From NCBI RefSeq assembly GCF_018905915.1, contig NZ_CP064782.1, forward strand, positions 2,046,001-2,110,000: a DNA stretch of 64,000 bases. The letters are read 5' to 3'. This document shows positions 62,742 through 64,000 of this stretch, piece after piece. Both the position numbers and the translations under genes were made by a program. The stretch comes from Azospira inquinata (GTDB lineage Bacteria > Pseudomonadota > Gammaproteobacteria > Burkholderiales > Rhodocyclaceae). The notes below the pieces were generated by a model that was not told the origin of the DNA, searched no databases, and worked only from the letters and a program-made list of their open reading frames with translations. The first letter of the stretch is position 1. Every line of letters starts with the position of its first letter.

Positions 62742-64000
62742 GCTGATTTGCCGACTGGTGGGGGATTTGCCCCCCATGGCCGCCTGCCTGGTGGATAACC
62801 CCCTGATCCGTCATTTCTACCTTCTGGTGGGGGACGGCCAGGAACGGATTTCCCATGTGAATGACAGCTTTTGCCAGGGCCTGGGCAGCCCCCGGGAAGC
62901 CTTTGCCGGCCGTCCTCTTTTTGAACTGTTGGAACTTAGTCCAGAGCAGCGGCAGGCCTGGGACGGAGCCCGGGCCGAGGGTCGGGAATGGCGGGGGGAA
63001 GTGCCCTGCCGGGGGGCAGACGGGCGCCTGCTGTGGCTGGAGCTGGCCCTTATCCCCCTGCCGGTGCGGGACGGGCCTTCCAGCACCCTGGCCTTTGCCT
63101 CCGATATCAGCCGCCTCATCGAAGCGGAGCAGCAGTTCCGGCGCAGCGAAGCCATGTTCCGCTCCCTGGCGGAAACCAGCTCCGCCGCCATTTTCCTGCT
63201 CCGGGAGGGCAAGGTGGCCTATGCCAATCCGGCCTTGAGCCGCCTCACCGGCTATACCCTGGCGGAGCTGGAAGGTCGGGCGGTGGAAGATCTGGTGGTG
63301 CCATCCATGCGGGAAGAGGTGGTGCGCCGCCACGGGGAACGGCTGGCGGGCAAGACCGTGCCCGCCTATCCCCTGGAATTCCAGACCAAGGACGGGGCCA
63401 GCCGCTGGGTGGAAGTGGCCGCCGGGCGTTTTGAACAGGACGGGGCGGTGGGGGTGATGGTCACCGCCATCGACATTACGGAAAGCCGCCGGGCCGAGGC
63501 CAACCAGCGCCAGCTGCGCCAGGTGATGAAGCAGATGCTGGACGGGGATCCGGTGCCCACCCTGGTGATCAACAAGCGCCATGAGGTGACCTACTGGAAC
63601 CAGGCCTGCGCCACCGCCACCGGGGTCAAGGCCGAGGAGGTGTTGGGCACCAACCAGCAATGGCGGGCCTTTTACGACCATGACCGGCCCCTGATGGCGG
63701 ACCTGATCGTGGATAACGCCCTGGACGATCTGGATAAATTCTATGCGGCGGGCTATCGCTGCAGCCTGATGGTGCCCGGGGCCTACGAGGCGGAAGGCTT
63801 TTTCCCCCGCATGGGGGAGCGGGGCACCTGGCTGATGTTCACCGCCGCCCCCCTGCGGGACGAGGCGGGGCGGGTCATCGGCGCCATTGAAACCCTTCAG
63901 GACATTACCCTGCGTAAGGATGCGGAAGCCTCCCTGCAAAAGGCTTTCGACGAGTTGGAGGTGCTGGTTCAGGCCCGCACCGAGCAGCTGGCCCGGGCCA
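62725..64000 (+). CDS. PAS-domain sensor (3' end outside the window)
   Basis: From ATG 62725 (AGGAG upstream) 425 codons run to the right edge. Three PAS domains are visible: about 20-130 (HVNDSFCQGLGSPREAFAGR), 150-265 (VAYANPALSRLTGYTLAELE) and 275-400 (VTYWNQACATATGVKAEEVL), each ending in a PAC-like segment (AIDITESRR; IETLQDITLRKD). A coiled coil starts at the end (LQKAFDELEVLVQARTEQLA), typical just before a histidine kinase core; kinase or cyclase output is outside the window. Last visible gene of the REC/HD-GYP-N/HDOD operon. Confidence 0.87.
   Translation, partial: MPSSPELICRLVGDLPPMAACLVDNPLIRHFYLLVGDGQERISHVNDSFCQGLGSPREAFAGRPLFELLELSPEQRQAWDGARAEGREWRGEVPCRGADGRLLWLELALIPLPVRDGPSSTLAFASDISRLIEAEQQFRRSEAMFRSLAETSSAAIFLLREGKVAYANPALSRLTGYTLAELEGRAVEDLVVPSMREEVVRRHGERLAGKTVPAYPLEFQTKDGASRWVEVAAGRFEQDGAVGVMVTAIDITESRRAEANQRQLRQVMKQMLDGDPVPTLVINKRHEVTYWNQACATATGVKAEEVLGTNQQWRAFYDHDRPLMADLIVDNALDDLDKFYAAGYRCSLMVPGAYEAEGFFPRMGERGTWLMFTAAPLRDEAGRVIGAIETLQDITLRKDAEASLQKAFDELEVLVQARTEQLARA

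Overview
The window is a GC-rich bacterial chromosome segment (the host genes are strongly G/C in third positions) with one clear AT-richer insertion. Gene content and order suggest a betaproteobacterium, probably Rhodocyclaceae (Azospira/Dechlorosoma-like); this lineage call is inference. The pointers are the rpsU-yqeY-dnaG-rpoD block next to tsaD, yacG beside a Nudix-ThiE fusion and a DUF815 ATPase, ubiA-ubiD, a cytochrome b561-YceI-YceI set, DUF485-actP, and many c-di-GMP and chemosensory proteins.

Layout. 1-1154: an ECF sigma factor (cut by the left edge) behind an exported repeat protein. 1484-6183: macromolecular synthesis genes rpsU, yqeY, dnaG, rpoD on the minus strand, with clear terminators. 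6230-12686: housekeeping genes tsaD, plsY, folB, ybaK-like, yacG, Nudix-ThiE, DUF815 ATPase, mltA. 12687-16603: orphan amtB behind a sigma-54 promoter with NtrC-type sites, then a chemoreceptor that also has a sigma-54-like promoter. 16680-20133: dTDP-rhamnose operon rfbBDAC, ending in a bidirectional terminator shared with dsbC. 20968-29132: ubiquinone and lipid genes (UbiH-family hydroxylase, Aas-like fusion, ThrE-type exporter, ubiA, ubiD). 29287-35758: histidine-kinase-like protein with a REC-TPR regulator, LysR, AraC-GyrI regulator, alpha/beta hydrolase, 2OG-Fe(II) oxygenase.

36166-39331 is a small chromosomal integron. Its integrase gene is closely similar to intI1 but broken by an internal deletion. 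It keeps a perfect LexA box, a recognisable Pc cassette promoter inside the integrase gene, an attI site, and three AT-richer cassettes ending in attC sites. The cassettes encode an acidic 99-aa protein, a nucleoside-deoxyribosyltransferase/TIR-like protein with a C-terminal winged helix, and a PIN-nuclease-like protein interrupted by one in-frame TAA. The last two look like candidate defence effectors. This is the most interesting part of the window.

39602-64000: sfsA, dacB, a PilZ-STAS protein with an EAL/HDOD protein, a serine-rich protein divergent from a CpxRA-like two-component system, a hexamer-to-heptamer microsatellite, two MFS transporters, DUF485-actP, a class-II-type cytochrome with a lipobox, an AT-rich DUF2971 gene, an esterase, cytochrome b561 with two YceI proteins, a LysR-controlled dioxygenase/hydratase/reductase operon, and a tightly overlapping signalling operon (REC protein, HD-GYP-N-like protein, HDOD protein, PAS sensor) cut by the right edge.

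I saw no rRNA, tRNA, CRISPR array or intact insertion sequence.
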